Assembly (NCBI GenBank): GCA_014730235.1
Contig: WJIO01000173.1
Span: 1-44,164, forward strand
DNA: 44,164 nt
From: Candidatus Poribacteria bacterium
GTDB lineage: Bacteria; Poribacteria; DTPJ01; WJIO01
Direction of reading: 5' to 3'
Part shown: in pieces, positions 8,018 to 17,578 of the stretch
Position numbering within the stretch: position 1 is the stretch's first letter
Layout of the letters: the number at the start of each line of letters is the position of its first letter
Position numbers and translations under genes: made by a program
Notes under the pieces: model-generated
Database searches by the model: none
What the model was told of the DNA's origin: nothing
Seen by the model: the letters and a program-made list of their open reading frames with translations, nothing else

Positions 8018-10711
8018 ATGAAAAATAAAGACATATTGACTCAGACCATTAGCTTTGAAAAATATACCCTATCCAATGGGTTAGATGTAATACTACATGA
8101 GGATCATTCCATTCCTATAGTGGGTGTAAATATATGGTACCATGTGGGATCAAAGAACGAAAAGCGGGGAAAGACCGGTTTTGCTCATCTCTTTGAGCAT
8201 ATGATGTTCCAGGGATCGCAGAACCACAATTTCAATTATTTTGAACCGTTGGAAAAAATTGGTGGTTCGGTTAATGGCTCTACAACTCAGGACCGTACCA
8301 ACTACTGGGAAAACATTCCCAAAAACTACCTGGAACTGGCCCTGTGGTTGGAATCAGACCGCATGGGATTCCTGCTCCCGGCCATGACCCAGGAAAGGCT
8401 GGACAACCAGATAGACGTGGTAAAAAATGAAAGGCGGCAAAGCTACGACAATCAACCCTACGGTAAAGTCAGTGAAACTATAGCATCCATGATGTATCCA
8501 TACGATCATCCGTATTCCTGGCCTATTATAGGAAGTATGGAGGACCTGTCTGTTGCCTCTCTTGGCGATGTTTCAGAATTTTTTAAGACATACTATACAC
8601 CCAATAACGCTTCCCTGTGCATAGCCGGTGATTTTGATCCAGATAAGGTGAAAGAACTTGTAGAAAAATATTTCGGCAGTATCCTGCCCGGCCCGCCTAT
8701 ACAGCGCATGTCCCAATGGATACCAGAAATAAATGGAAATAAGAGGTCAGTTTTACAGGATAACGTTGAACTTTCCAGATTATTCTACGCGTGGCATACA
8801 CCATCATGGTATGGTGATGGTGATGCAGAATTTGACCTGCTGTCAGACATATTCTGTGCTGGAAAAACCTCCCGCCTGTATAAACATTTAGTCTATGACC
8901 TGCAAATAGCCCAGGACGTCAATGTTTACCAGAGATCCAGCGAGTTAGGCAGTCGTTTTACCATTGATGTAATCGCTATGGAAGGCCATTCCCTGGATGA
9001 GATTGAGGATGAATTAAACTCCCAGATGAAAGAAATACTGGAAGAAGATATCACACCAGAGGAATTAGAGCAGGCAAAAACCAACTGGGAAGCAGGCTTT
9101 GTAAGGGGATTGGAACAAATAGGCGGTTTCGATGGCAGAGCAGATAAGCTTAATGAATATAATGTGATTCTTGGTGATCCGGATAAAATCCAATGGGATA
9201 TTGATCGCTATACAAAACCTACAGTGGAAGATATGAGACAATACACCAGAAAATGGCTGAATCCTGATAAATGCGTCATTCTTCATGTAATCCCCCAGGG
9301 AGAACTTACAGCCAAAACATTTAAACTCAACAGAACAAAAACACCTGCTATAACTCCTGATACATCTTTTATACCCCCGAAAATTCAGCACGCAAAGACT
9401 TCCAATGGGCTGGAAATCCTGCTGATAGAAAATCACAAAATACCCTTAGTGCAAGCTAATATTGTTATTAAAAGCGGAAAAGCATCTGATCCACCGGATC
9501 AATTAGGTGCATCAGTTTTGACGGCTGAACTGATTGATGAAGGTACAAAATCCCGAGATGCTCTGCAAATTGCCGATGAAACAAAAAACCTGGGTGCGGA
9601 ATTGGATACAGAATCTTATTTTTTCGACGGCTCATATGTATCTCTGAATATATTAAAAAAACACCTGAATCCCGGTCTGGAACTTATAGCTGACCTCATT
9701 TGTAATTCAGTATTCCCTGAAGATGAGCTTGAACGCCAGCGAAAGATATACCTCAACCTGATTCAACAGGAGTCGAAACAGCCTTTGCTGGTGGCTTACA
9801 AGCTGTTTTTTAAATTTCTTTATGGACCGGAACACCCCTATGGACTACAACCCTATAACGGTTCGGGTACTGTGGAAACTATAAAGGCAATTAGCCGTAA
9901 ATCTCTTCTTGATTATTATAACATAAACTATGTCCCTAATAATTCAGCGGCTGTTATAGTGGGTGATATTACAATTGATGAAGCGGCAAAAAACCTGGAG
10001 GAAACATTCGAAAACTGGAAACCAGATCAGGATATAAGGAGAGATATATCCGAACCGGAAAAATTCAATTCCACAAAAATTTATATTGTAGATAAACCGG
10101 GAGCAACTCAGAGTGCTATCGTTATGGGCAATCTGGGCTTTACCAGAAAAAATCCTGAATATATATCATGCATGGTTATGAATACAGTTTTGGGTGGTCA
10201 GTTTACCAGCCGGATCAATATGAACCTTCGGGAAGATAAAGGATACACCTATGGTGCAGGTTCGGCCTTTACCGCATCAAAAGGCCTTGGTAGCTTTATG
10301 TGCTATGCTCAGGTACATACCCAGGCAACAAGAGAATCCATTATTGAAATTATAAAAGAAATGCGGGATATTGCAGGGCCACGTCCAATAACAGAAGATG
10401 AATTAAGCAATAGCAAGGGTAACATGATCAGGAAATATCCTCAGAGATTCCAAACATATTCAGGAACGGCGGGGATGCTGAATGGTATGGTGTTACTGGA
10501 TATTCCTGAAGAAGATTGGTATAACTATGTGGAAAGAGTTACATCTGTTGATACCGATGCAGTAACAAATGCGGCAAGGAAATATTTGCATCCTGATGCT
10601 TTATTGATAATAATTGTGGGAGATAGAAAACAGATCGAAAAGGAAATTCGGGGAGCAAATTTAGGGGAAATTTTTATCGTTGATTCCGATGGTAAAATTT
10701 TAAATTCCTGA
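8018..10711 (+). CDS. M16 family zinc peptidase, two-domain (pitrilysin-like)
   Basis: An 897-aa protein with two tandem M16 halves. The N-terminal half carries the inverted zinc motif HLFEH (H57, E60, H61) and the distal ligand E138 in KNERRQ, 77 residues on, as in pitrilysin. The second half starts near residue 450 (a new KTSNGLEILLIENHKIP segment parallels the N-terminal YTLSNGLDVILHEDHSIP) and lacks HxxEH, as expected for the substrate-clamping half. Near 730 a TYGAGSAF segment provides the usual R/Y-rich binding surface. These enzymes cut unfolded peptides inside a closed chamber. No signal peptide is visible, so it may be cytoplasmic or use another export route. SD GGGAG. It ends the plus-strand run. 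Confidence 0.93.
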   Translation: MKNKDILTQTISFEKYTLSNGLDVILHEDHSIPIVGVNIWYHVGSKNEKRGKTGFAHLFEHMMFQGSQNHNFNYFEPLEKIGGSVNGSTTQDRTNYWENIPKNYLELALWLESDRMGFLLPAMTQERLDNQIDVVKNERRQSYDNQPYGKVSETIASMMYPYDHPYSWPIIGSMEDLSVASLGDVSEFFKTYYTPNNASLCIAGDFDPDKVKELVEKYFGSILPGPPIQRMSQWIPEINGNKRSVLQDNVELSRLFYAWHTPSWYGDGDAEFDLLSDIFCAGKTSRLYKHLVYDLQIAQDVNVYQRSSELGSRFTIDVIAMEGHSLDEIEDELNSQMKEILEEDITPEELEQAKTNWEAGFVRGLEQIGGFDGRADKLNEYNVILGDPDKIQWDIDRYTKPTVEDMRQYTRKWLNPDKCVILHVIPQGELTAKTFKLNRTKTPAITPDTSFIPPKIQHAKTSNGLEILLIENHKIPLVQANIVIKSGKASDPPDQLGASVLTAELIDEGTKSRDALQIADETKNLGAELDTESYFFDGSYVSLNILKKHLNPGLELIADLICNSVFPEDELERQRKIYLNLIQQESKQPLLVAYKLFFKFLYGPEHPYGLQPYNGSGTVETIKAISRKSLLDYYNINYVPNNSAAVIVGDITIDEAAKNLEETFENWKPDQDIRRDISEPEKFNSTKIYIVDKPGATQSAIVMGNLGFTRKNPEYISCMVMNTVLGGQFTSRINMNLREDKGYTYGAGSAFTASKGLGSFMCYAQVHTQATRESIIEIIKEMRDIAGPRPITEDELSNSKGNMIRKYPQRFQTYSGTAGMLNGMVLLDIPEEDWYNYVERVTSVDTDAVTNAARKYLHPDALLIIIVGDRKQIEKEIRGANLGEIFIVDSDGKILNS

Positions 10712-10727
10712 AATAAGCTGATATACC

Positions 10728-11285
10728 TTATCCTATTTCTCTGGATATATGTACTGCAAAAAGTTTTATTACGTTCAGGGCATCATCAGTTTTATTATCT
10801 ATGAATACCTGAACGAAGTAATTTCTCTGCCAGAATTCTGCCATGTAACTATCAATATCGCTATCGTCAATTCGTGATTCAATCCCTGCACCGTTCCAGG
10901 GAATACCAATACCTGTAGATACCCTGTCATACACTTTGGCAACATTTTCCACAGAACCCTGATCATAAATCCTTATCTTTACCTGGGCGAAATTAAATGT
11001 ATCACCGGTATAATTGCCGTATATCTGAAATGCCCCAGAGACAAAACCATTATCTATAAATATATCAGTTTCCCCGTTAATAATATCATAAAGGCTTTCT
11101 AAATCATTGGCTTTTTCCAAAGGGCCGACTCTTTTCCATCCCCTGATGTCATCATCATCCGGGATCAACTCTGCTGGCGTTAATATATCGGAATCATCAT
11201 CACCGTTTCCCCCACATCCGATAAGTATAGATAATGCAATAATTAGCATATTAAGAAACGAGATTGATTTAACCGGATAATTCAC
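10728..11285 (-). CDS. Lipoprotein, DUF6599-like
   Basis: A 185-aa predicted lipoprotein. It starts at GTG with a good GGAGG SD 7 nt upstream. The hydrophobic stretch ISFLNMLIIALSI ends in the lipobox LIGC (Cys at about 24), followed by a charged linker GGNGDDDSD. The mature part has WKRVGPLEKANDLESLYDIINGETDIFIDNGF, the pattern W..y...nLy..INGea.iy...GF that I associate with DUF6599 proteins. The end (FVQVFIDNKTDDALNVIKLFAV) is a beta strand and helix pattern. It faces the M16 gene tail-to-tail with a 16-nt gap. Function unknown; it should sit on the outer side of a membrane. I recognise the family only by memory of its motif. Confidence 0.65.
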   Translation of the reverse strand: MNYPVKSISFLNMLIIALSILIGCGGNGDDDSDILTPAELIPDDDDIRGWKRVGPLEKANDLESLYDIINGETDIFIDNGFVSGAFQIYGNYTGDTFNFAQVKIRIYDQGSVENVAKVYDRVSTGIGIPWNGAGIESRIDDSDIDSYMAEFWQRNYFVQVFIDNKTDDALNVIKLFAVHISREIG

Positions 11286-11613
11286 TTATAATCCTCCACT
11301 ATTAATAATAATCGCTAAAAAAGGTATAAACACAAAAGGATTTTAGATTTATCTCTCATATAGAATAACAAATGTAAAATTGTTATTCAAGTTTATAAAT
11401 GTGGCTCTTCCGGGTTTGGTGTGGTTATCCCTCAGCTTGTCATTCCTGCGAAAGCAGGAATGACAGCATAAAGAAGTTTTTTTAGCTTTATCATAGAGCC
11501 ACTTTTATTATTCTTGATTATTCATTACCTATTTGTTATTATAAATTAGTTCTGAAAAATCTTTATTTGTAAATTGATCAATTATCTCAATTGCAGTATA
11601 AAAGGAGATAAGC
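11286..11613. other. 328-bp divergent gap with a MITE copy
   Basis: This gap lies between the lipoprotein gene (minus) and the second DUF2961 gene (plus), so it should hold promoters for both. It carries a 98-bp member of the repeat family at 11403-11500. I find no confident -35/-10 pair in the AT-rich flanks. A strong AAGGAG lies before 11614. Confidence 0.55.
11403..11500. repeat. MITE copy 2 (short form)
   Basis: A 98-bp element with the left end GGCTCTTCCGGGTTTGGTG and the right end AGAGCC. With flanking bases the ends read GTGGCTCT and AGAGCCAC, a perfect 8-bp inverted pair. The core is the palindrome GTCATTCCTGC GAAA GCAGGAATGAC. No 8-bp target duplication. It is shorter than the copies at 21199 and 25573 because the right arm is internally reduced. 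Confidence 0.7.
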
Positions 11614-12774
11614 ATGTATACTCAAGGTTTACTTTCATCCCTGACACGATTTAAAAAGGCAAAATCTCTCCGCGCTTCATCCTGGGATGTAAGCGGAAGA
11701 AACGGTGATGCCTGGGGAATCAAGCCCGGGGAAACCAAAGTCCTGGCCGACATAAAGGGTCCCGGTTGCATAAACCACATCTGGATGACTCAAGGTCGCG
11801 GTTATCGTAATGTTGTTATTAAGATGTTCTGGGATGATGAAGAAAATCCCAGTGTTCTTTGTCCTCTTGGCGATTTCTTTGGTCTTGGTCACGAGATAGT
11901 GAATTCCTATGACTCCATACTCTTCAGCGCATCAACCAGGGCCAATAACAAGTTTAATTCCGGTTGTGCTCTTAATAGCTATGTCCAGATGCCCTTTAAC
12001 AAATCCGCCCGGATCGAACTTACCAACGAGGGTGAAGAACCGCATGGTCAGTATTTTTATATTGATTATGAGCTTTATGATGAACCACTCGATGATGCTC
12101 TGTATTTTCACACCCAGTTTCGCAGGGAAAACCCCTTCAATGGTTGGGGACATGAGATTATAGTTAATACTCCCGAATCTAATATAGTCAACACCGAAAA
12201 GCTGGCCTGGACAAACAATTACCTGATCCTGGAAGCCGAAGGTAAAGGTCACTATATCGGCTGTAACCTGTCGGTAACCAATTTCCAGGGAACGTGGTGG
12301 GGCGAAGGTGATGACATGATCTGGGTTGACGGATATAAATGGCCTCCTGATCTGCATGGTACAGGTTCTGAGGACTACCTGAACCAGGCCTGGGGTATGC
12401 AGGACAACGCTTTCAGGCATAATGGTTCATCCATCCACGAAGCCAATACTGGTGGTTATCAGACTTCTTATGTCCATCATCTGGAAAATCCTGTTAGATT
12501 CCAGAAGGAAATTAAGGTAACCATAGAACATGGTCATGGAAATCACCTCCGAAACGAGATGGCATCAGTTGCTTACTGGTACCAGACCGAACCCCATAAG
12601 CCCTTCGGAATTGTTCCCGTAGAACAGCGCAAACCGGTAATGAAAGACGAAGACGGTAAATGGGTTATGGACGAATCAGCTAAAACTCCTCCTGCCGCTC
12701 TGGAAGTAAATGATGAAATGAAGAAAATGAAAGAGCGGTGGAAAATCAAGCAGGAAGAAGAAAAGAAAAAATAG
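11614..12774 (+). CDS. DUF2961 (GH172-like) protein, paralogue 2
   Basis: A 386-aa DUF2961 protein with both likely catalytic glutamates: E253 in HGTGSEDYLNQAWG and E276 in HEANTGGYQTSYVHH. Other family marks are IKGPGCINHIWMT near 47 and CPLGDFFGLGHE near 83. GH172 members include an alpha-D-fructofuranosidase/difructose dianhydride enzyme and D-arabinofuranosidases, so a furanoside is the likely substrate class. No signal peptide, so probably cytoplasmic; assembly into oligomers is typical of the family. The C-terminus (residues 340-386) is a highly charged extension ending KQEEEKKK. AAGGAG lies 8 nt before the ATG. It is monocistronic, with an intrinsic terminator at 12783-12817. Confidence 0.88.
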   Translation: MYTQGLLSSLTRFKKAKSLRASSWDVSGRNGDAWGIKPGETKVLADIKGPGCINHIWMTQGRGYRNVVIKMFWDDEENPSVLCPLGDFFGLGHEIVNSYDSILFSASTRANNKFNSGCALNSYVQMPFNKSARIELTNEGEEPHGQYFYIDYELYDEPLDDALYFHTQFRRENPFNGWGHEIIVNTPESNIVNTEKLAWTNNYLILEAEGKGHYIGCNLSVTNFQGTWWGEGDDMIWVDGYKWPPDLHGTGSEDYLNQAWGMQDNAFRHNGSSIHEANTGGYQTSYVHHLENPVRFQKEIKVTIEHGHGNHLRNEMASVAYWYQTEPHKPFGIVPVEQRKPVMKDEDGKWVMDESAKTPPAALEVNDEMKKMKERWKIKQEEEKKK

Positions 12775-12782
12775 TTAACATG

Positions 12783-12817
12783 AAAAAAGACCGGATATTA
12801 TATATCCGGTCTTTTTT
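12783..12817 (+). terminator. Intrinsic terminator after DUF2961 paralogue 2
   Basis: A 16-bp perfect inverted repeat (arms AAAAAAGACCGGATAT at 12783-12798 and its complement at 12802-12817) with a 3-nt loop, ending in a TTTTTT run. It starts 9 nt after the stop codon. The best terminator in the window. Confidence 0.9.
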
Positions 12818-12845
12818 CTTTCCGCTTCCACAAAAGAGGTGAATC

Positions 12846-14180
12846 ATGATAGAAATACCCTGTGTATTTATAATTATGGCCTTCTCTCAGGTTGAAGCTC
12901 ATGTAGAGGTTGAGGAAATCGTTGCAACATGCGAACCGCCGGGAAACGGTGCGGGGCCTTTCTGGTGCTACGGATCACCGTTAATATTCCGCTGGAAAGA
13001 CGATGTTTTCGTAAGTGCAATGGAAACCGGCGAGGATGTTCCGTTGTTGTGCAACACCCGATGGCGAATATTCCGAAAGCATGGTAATGAGGATTGGGTG
13101 TTGATGGCAGTCAACGACGATTTCAATCAAAGAGAACCATGCCCCCTGGTAGGATTCAGGGATGGAAGGATATTTCTTTCTGTCAATCCATCAACTCAGC
13201 CCAAAGGAACAAAATACGGCAATTGTGATCCGCATCTTCTGGAGTTCTCAGCAAAGTCACCGAGAAATTCCGGGTTACCCAGCGTTCCAGCCTGGGAAGG
13301 TGAATATGTATTTACAGATCACTCCTATAGAGGCATAGCCGCCGACGGTGAACAAGGCGAAATTCTGCTGCTAAATATCCACGCCCAAACCGGCGAACAA
13401 TTATGGAGTTTTCGCAACTCCAAAGGCGAATGGACAGGTAACGGCAGGATAAAATTTCCTATAAGATCTTGTTATCCCCAGGTATGCCTGAAAGATAAAG
13501 CAGGACATGTAATGGCTATCGGAGATATTGTGGAGCCAAAGGAAGAATGGCGTAAGTATAAACACGAAAAGACAGGCAGAGACTGGGATTATGTCTTCCG
13601 AAGACTTTTTTATACTTGGAACCCGGATGTTACCAAAAGGGATTTTTCCGAACCAGTGGAGATAGAAAATCTGGACGAAACAGCAGGTCATATAAGCAAC
13701 CTGGACATGTGGATTGATAAAGATGGCAAAGCCCATATATTATATCTTAAGCGAAGTGTCCAATCCGAATTAATGCGGGAGCGATTTTTTCCGGAAGTTC
13801 CAATGCAGGTTTCATTGGAATATGCTGTATTGCAGGAAGGAAAAATCATAAATCGGGATACATTATTTAAAGGTGGCGAAGGCGCATCAGAACTGATGCC
13901 TGGATATTCCAGATTCCATATTGACGCCAATGGTAATCTCTGGATAATGTATTATTGCAGTGGTAAAGATGAGGATGGGATTCAGGTTTCAGAAAACAGA
14001 CTACTTAAGTTGTTTCCTGAAAAGTCTGAAAAGCCTGTATCCATAGGGTTTCAGCATCCCTTCGGAAGCTTTTTTACAGCTATCCAGAGAGGTGGATCAG
14101 TACCTTCGGATGTAATTGACATATTTGGGCCGGGAAGTAAACCTAAAGAGCTTAAATACGCCAGAGTGAGGATCAAATAG
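12846..14180 (+). CDS. Probable secreted beta-propeller (BNR/sialidase-like) protein of unknown function
   Basis: A 444-aa protein with repeated beta-strand blades: GSPLIFRWKDDVFVSA near 43, GFRDGRIFLSVNPS near 103, then SNLDMWIDKDGKAHILYL near 283 and YSRFHIDANGNLWIMYYCSG near 350. The D.G.AHILY and D.NGNLWI turns are typical of BNR-like or other exo-sialidase-type propellers. The N-terminus (MIEIPCVFIIMAFSQVEAHVE) could be a short signal peptide but lacks a clear positive n-region. AGAGGTG SD before ATG 12846. I see no catalytic Arg triad or Asp box consensus strong enough for a sialidase call. It is transcribed on its own after the terminator at 12783. Probably carbohydrate-binding or hydrolytic. 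Confidence 0.55.
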   Translation: MIEIPCVFIIMAFSQVEAHVEVEEIVATCEPPGNGAGPFWCYGSPLIFRWKDDVFVSAMETGEDVPLLCNTRWRIFRKHGNEDWVLMAVNDDFNQREPCPLVGFRDGRIFLSVNPSTQPKGTKYGNCDPHLLEFSAKSPRNSGLPSVPAWEGEYVFTDHSYRGIAADGEQGEILLLNIHAQTGEQLWSFRNSKGEWTGNGRIKFPIRSCYPQVCLKDKAGHVMAIGDIVEPKEEWRKYKHEKTGRDWDYVFRRLFYTWNPDVTKRDFSEPVEIENLDETAGHISNLDMWIDKDGKAHILYLKRSVQSELMRERFFPEVPMQVSLEYAVLQEGKIINRDTLFKGGEGASELMPGYSRFHIDANGNLWIMYYCSGKDEDGIQVSENRLLKLFPEKSEKPVSIGFQHPFGSFFTAIQRGGSVPSDVIDIFGPGSKPKELKYARVRIK

Positions 14181-14185
14181 AAAAC

Positions 14186-14206
14186 ATGGGCACGCAGCGT
14201 GCCCAT
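14186..14206. terminator. GC hairpin after the beta-propeller gene
   Basis: A palindrome with arms ATGGGCACGC and GCGTGCCCAT directly after the stop codon at 14180. The realistic stem is 8-9 bp. No T-run follows, so termination would not be classical. It shares its left arm with the hairpin at 969-986. Confidence 0.45.
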
Positions 14207-14252
14207 GAATATATATTATATTACTTTATTTATTTTTCCCCCTGAAAAGTCT

Positions 14253-14374
14253 TGTTCTTCTGGATTAGGATTGCTTAAGAATATAAGCAAACTCAAGATT
14301 TTTCAAAAAGCTTGAAGCAGGAATGACAAGCTGAGAGAATTTCAAATTATTATCACACTGAACCCGGAAGAGCC
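14253..14374. repeat. MITE copy 3
   Basis: A 122-bp element with the left end TGTTCTTCTGGATTAGG and the right end CACACTGAACCCGGAAGAGCC. The left half of the core palindrome is decayed; AAGCTTGAAGCAGGAATGACAA remains on the right. No 8-bp target duplication. It lies between two convergent genes, where insertion is harmless. Confidence 0.65.
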
Positions 14375-14421
14375 AACAATTATAATGACAAAAAGGATAG
14401 ATATTCACGATTATATATATT

Positions 14422-16773
14422 TTATATGCCGATGTCAATACCTATAAAATTTTGCAAAATCAAAATCAAGACTATAAAGCTTAATATTACTATTACAAAG
14501 CAAGTGCCGGTGATTCCAATAAGTGGAACAAGAAACGCGCTTACCAGAAAAGCCCCTACGCATGAGCCTAACAAGTCCATCCCGTAAGTCAAGCCAGCAA
14601 CCTGTCCTGCTCTTGTTTTATATTTCAGGTATATTTTTGTGGCCAGGGGGAATTGGAATCCTCCTATAAATCCGGCTATAACCGGTAGTATAGGAAATAC
14701 TATATTAGCACCTAGAAAATGAAAACTTCCATTTCTGAAAAACCAGAAATTTGCCAGAAGTATCAGGGGATATATACAAACAGCAACCTGTGTCAGAGTG
14801 AAAACCTTAAGGTCATTTTCTATCTTATCCATTATACGAGTTATAACTATACTTCCCAATATAAGGCCCATCATAAAAGCCGTAAGTATCATTCCGAGTT
14901 TATAATACATATAGCCATATATTATCTGGAAGGCCAGGGAAACCACAACCTCAAAGGTAATCTCGGCAAATCCTGTGACGGCAACAGCAATAATGATATA
15001 GTTATTTCTAACATTTCTTTTAAAGTTCCCTATACTAAAAATTATTATCCCAATAACGACAACCGGCAGAAGAAACCACCAGAAATTCAGCCCTGATATG
15101 AATTCAAATAGTAATTTGAACCCCGCCTCCAGCTTTGATTCGGAAGCGAAGTGACTTGACCACAGGATCATATCATAGTAATAAGAAACAGGTCTGAAAT
15201 CACGGTTTATACTCGTATCCTGAGGTTCCTGAATCCTCTGAGAAAATCCTTCCACTCGAAAGGGATCAAGCCATACTGGCATCTGGTATTCGCTTACATA
15301 AAGGCTTTCAACTTTTCTGTTCCTGAGCCTTTCATTCAATACCTGACGATCATAGGTAAGAACATCCTTTTTTGTATTGGCGATAAAAAACACCCGATCA
15401 TCGGCAGGTATGATGATAATATCCTCAAAGACAATCTCCATAGTTTTATATATACAGTTGAGAAACTTTTGATGTTCGTCGCTTATATAATTTGCTGAGG
15501 ATACCAAGCCAAGAGAGAATACACCACCAGTATTCAGAATGTGTTTTATCTCCTGGAAAAACTCCAATGTGTAAAACCGGTTTAACTGGGCGGTAAAAGG
15601 TTCGGGTAAATCCAGTATGATAACGTCATATTTATCCTTTGTATTTTTTACAAATCGCCTGCCATCCATGTTTTTTACCCTGACTCTGGAATTTTCCAGG
15701 GGTTTCAGGTATTTCTCATCAAGCCATTTTCTGGCCAGTTCTATTACCACCGGGTCTATTTCAAGATAATCAATCTGCTTTACCGGATGCTTGAGAATTT
15801 CATCCAGACTGCCGCCAACACCACCGCCTATTAAAAGCACCTTTCGGGGTTCTGGATGTTCTAACATGGGGAAATGAGCCACCTGTTCCGCTGAGGCAGG
15901 ATCGGGAACTGTAAACATATTTAGACCATTGGAATAAAAACTCCGGTTGGACTCCCTTCCCACAACCGTCAAATTGCTGTATATAGAATTCCTGGATTCC
16001 TTTAACCCCAGCATGCCCCATTGACGTATTAGGGAACTCATGTGAAGGCTGTCAGCTTTAAAGTGATTTATACCTTTTGGTTGGTTTTCTGTATGTGAAG
16101 GTATTACCAGATAAATATTAATCAGCAGAAGGCAGGCAATTATGGCTTTAAAGAAAAACTTTACCGACTTCGGTTTTCCCACAAAAGTTTCCAGAGATAA
16201 AACCGCAGCCAGATTTAACGCGCTGATTATCATAACGATATAAAAAGAATTGAGGTACCTTATCATTATCACGCTGGTTAGCAAACCGCCAACTGACGCG
16301 CCTACAGCTTCCAGTATGTAGATATGCCCTATACGCTTTGCGTCCTTTACTGTGGGATAAATCCGGGCAGCAAGAGCAAATAAAAATCCCAGTATGGCGC
16401 ATAAGGGAGACAGAATGACAAAGGTAAATATGGATATGGGCAGGATGCCAATAACCTCGCCGGGCTGAACCTTGAGAATTAACCTTGAAATTCTAGCTGT
16501 GTATATTATAGCAGGTAAAAGAAAGGCCATGAATATCTGGCATCCAACCAATATACCAATTCTCCACTTAATTCTGTCAGATATGCGTCCTAAAATCCAG
16601 CTACCTACAGCACCCCACAAAAGCCAGTTGGCCAAAATAAGCCCAAGACATAACTCATTTCCATAAAATACCACCATAAATTCCCGGATTACTACTATCT
16701 GGCTTGATGTGGCAGTGAAGCCTATCATTGATATGGAGAAAATCAGACTTTTTTTTGCCTTCCAGTTAAGCAT
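14422..16773 (-). CDS. Polytopic membrane protein with central spermidine-synthase-like domain
   Basis: 783 aa. An N-terminal transmembrane (TM) module (residues about 10-225) is followed by a SAM-dependent aminopropyltransferase-like Rossmann domain (about 260-480), then a second TM module (about 560-783). The SAM motif is VLLIGGGVGG (312-321), with the acidic loop end D340 and D370 (NMDGRRF). The spermidine-synthase catalytic region reads LDLPEPFTAQLNRFYT instead of the usual D-x-x-DP-x-GP, so polyamine synthesis is doubtful. Such membrane-anchored SpeE-like proteins are common in environmental bacteria and uncharacterised. Its ATG overlaps the upstream M55 stop by one nt (TAATG), so translation is coupled. 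Compared with the 842-aa neighbour, the module order is TM-SAM-TM, not TM-TM-SAM. Confidence 0.82.
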   Translation of the reverse strand: MLNWKAKKSLIFSISMIGFTATSSQIVVIREFMVVFYGNELCLGLILANWLLWGAVGSWILGRISDRIKWRIGILVGCQIFMAFLLPAIIYTARISRLILKVQPGEVIGILPISIFTFVILSPLCAILGFLFALAARIYPTVKDAKRIGHIYILEAVGASVGGLLTSVIMIRYLNSFYIVMIISALNLAAVLSLETFVGKPKSVKFFFKAIIACLLLINIYLVIPSHTENQPKGINHFKADSLHMSSLIRQWGMLGLKESRNSIYSNLTVVGRESNRSFYSNGLNMFTVPDPASAEQVAHFPMLEHPEPRKVLLIGGGVGGSLDEILKHPVKQIDYLEIDPVVIELARKWLDEKYLKPLENSRVRVKNMDGRRFVKNTKDKYDVIILDLPEPFTAQLNRFYTLEFFQEIKHILNTGGVFSLGLVSSANYISDEHQKFLNCIYKTMEIVFEDIIIIPADDRVFFIANTKKDVLTYDRQVLNERLRNRKVESLYVSEYQMPVWLDPFRVEGFSQRIQEPQDTSINRDFRPVSYYYDMILWSSHFASESKLEAGFKLLFEFISGLNFWWFLLPVVVIGIIIFSIGNFKRNVRNNYIIIAVAVTGFAEITFEVVVSLAFQIIYGYMYYKLGMILTAFMMGLILGSIVITRIMDKIENDLKVFTLTQVAVCIYPLILLANFWFFRNGSFHFLGANIVFPILPVIAGFIGGFQFPLATKIYLKYKTRAGQVAGLTYGMDLLGSCVGAFLVSAFLVPLIGITGTCFVIVILSFIVLILILQNFIGIDIGI

Positions 16774-17576
16774 TATTCGTGTATCCTGGGTTTTTGTAGC
16801 AATTTCAGCATATCATTTCCAGTTACCCTGGCAGTTTTTGTGTTTCCTCCGGGTTCCTGTGGTCTCAAAACACTTACAAGTTCATAGGGCGGTTCCAGCC
16901 AGAAAGGTTTTATTTCGCCCATGTGCTCTACAGCCAATATGGCTTTTTCCTTTATAAGCTTACGGGCTTTTTCCGGTGACAGGAATACGGCGGCACCGTT
17001 GAAAACTTTATTTTGCTCTCCTGTCAAACCTGTGGCAGAACCTCGCTTTACTCCTTCCTTGACTGGTGCGACTTCCATATTAGAAACCAGTAACTGTACT
17101 TCATCACAAGCTGCCCTGTCGCCACTTAACATAATTGTCGGAACGCCGAAATATGCCGTAAAAAGCATATTGCATCCCGCTTCACCCACAGAAACATCAT
17201 TGATAATCAGATTTTCGATGGCAAAAGAACCAGTATGGCAGAGATGTCCTCCATCGGTATTGGATTTGGCGTGTTGACCTATCATAATGGCTGCATCAAA
17301 GGATTCGTTACATCCAAAGGGATAACCCATGGGCCTTCCGGTCAAAAGCCTGGCCTCAGGATGAAGAAGCTGAGGGTTTATGGCCCCGGGACCATGTCCA
17401 TCCACCACCAGCATTTCCGATGCCCCTACCTCAAGCAAACCCTCGATGGCTGCATTTATCTCCATTGTTGTAAGCTCCCGGGCTGTTTCATAATAGAGGC
17501 TTCCTGGTGATGCGTAATCGCTGGAATTAATAACACCCGATACGCCCTCCATGTCGGTCATAATGTAGATTTTCAT
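16773..17576 (-). CDS. M55 family D-aminopeptidase (DppA-like)
   Basis: A 267-aa zinc aminopeptidase of the M55/DppA family, which hydrolyses D-amino-acid-containing peptides. Family marks: MKIYIMTDMEGVSGV at the start with D8 and E10 as metal ligands, VDGHGPG near 60 with conserved D and H, then IGQHAKSNTDGGHLCHTGS near 98-116. The start is ATG 17576 (MKIY), with GGGAG 8 nt upstream, not the in-frame TTG at 17591 that would add GVLK. The stop is fused to the start of the 783-aa gene. It sits between two SpeE-like membrane proteins and overlaps neither except by that coupling. A role in peptidoglycan peptide recycling is plausible from the family. No peptide transporter is next to it. Confidence 0.9.
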   Translation of the reverse strand: MKIYIMTDMEGVSGVINSSDYASPGSLYYETARELTTMEINAAIEGLLEVGASEMLVVDGHGPGAINPQLLHPEARLLTGRPMGYPFGCNESFDAAIMIGQHAKSNTDGGHLCHTGSFAIENLIINDVSVGEAGCNMLFTAYFGVPTIMLSGDRAACDEVQLLVSNMEVAPVKEGVKRGSATGLTGEQNKVFNGAAVFLSPEKARKLIKEKAILAVEHMGEIKPFWLEPPYELVSVLRPQEPGGNTKTARVTGNDMLKLLQKPRIHE

Positions 17577-17578
17577 CT

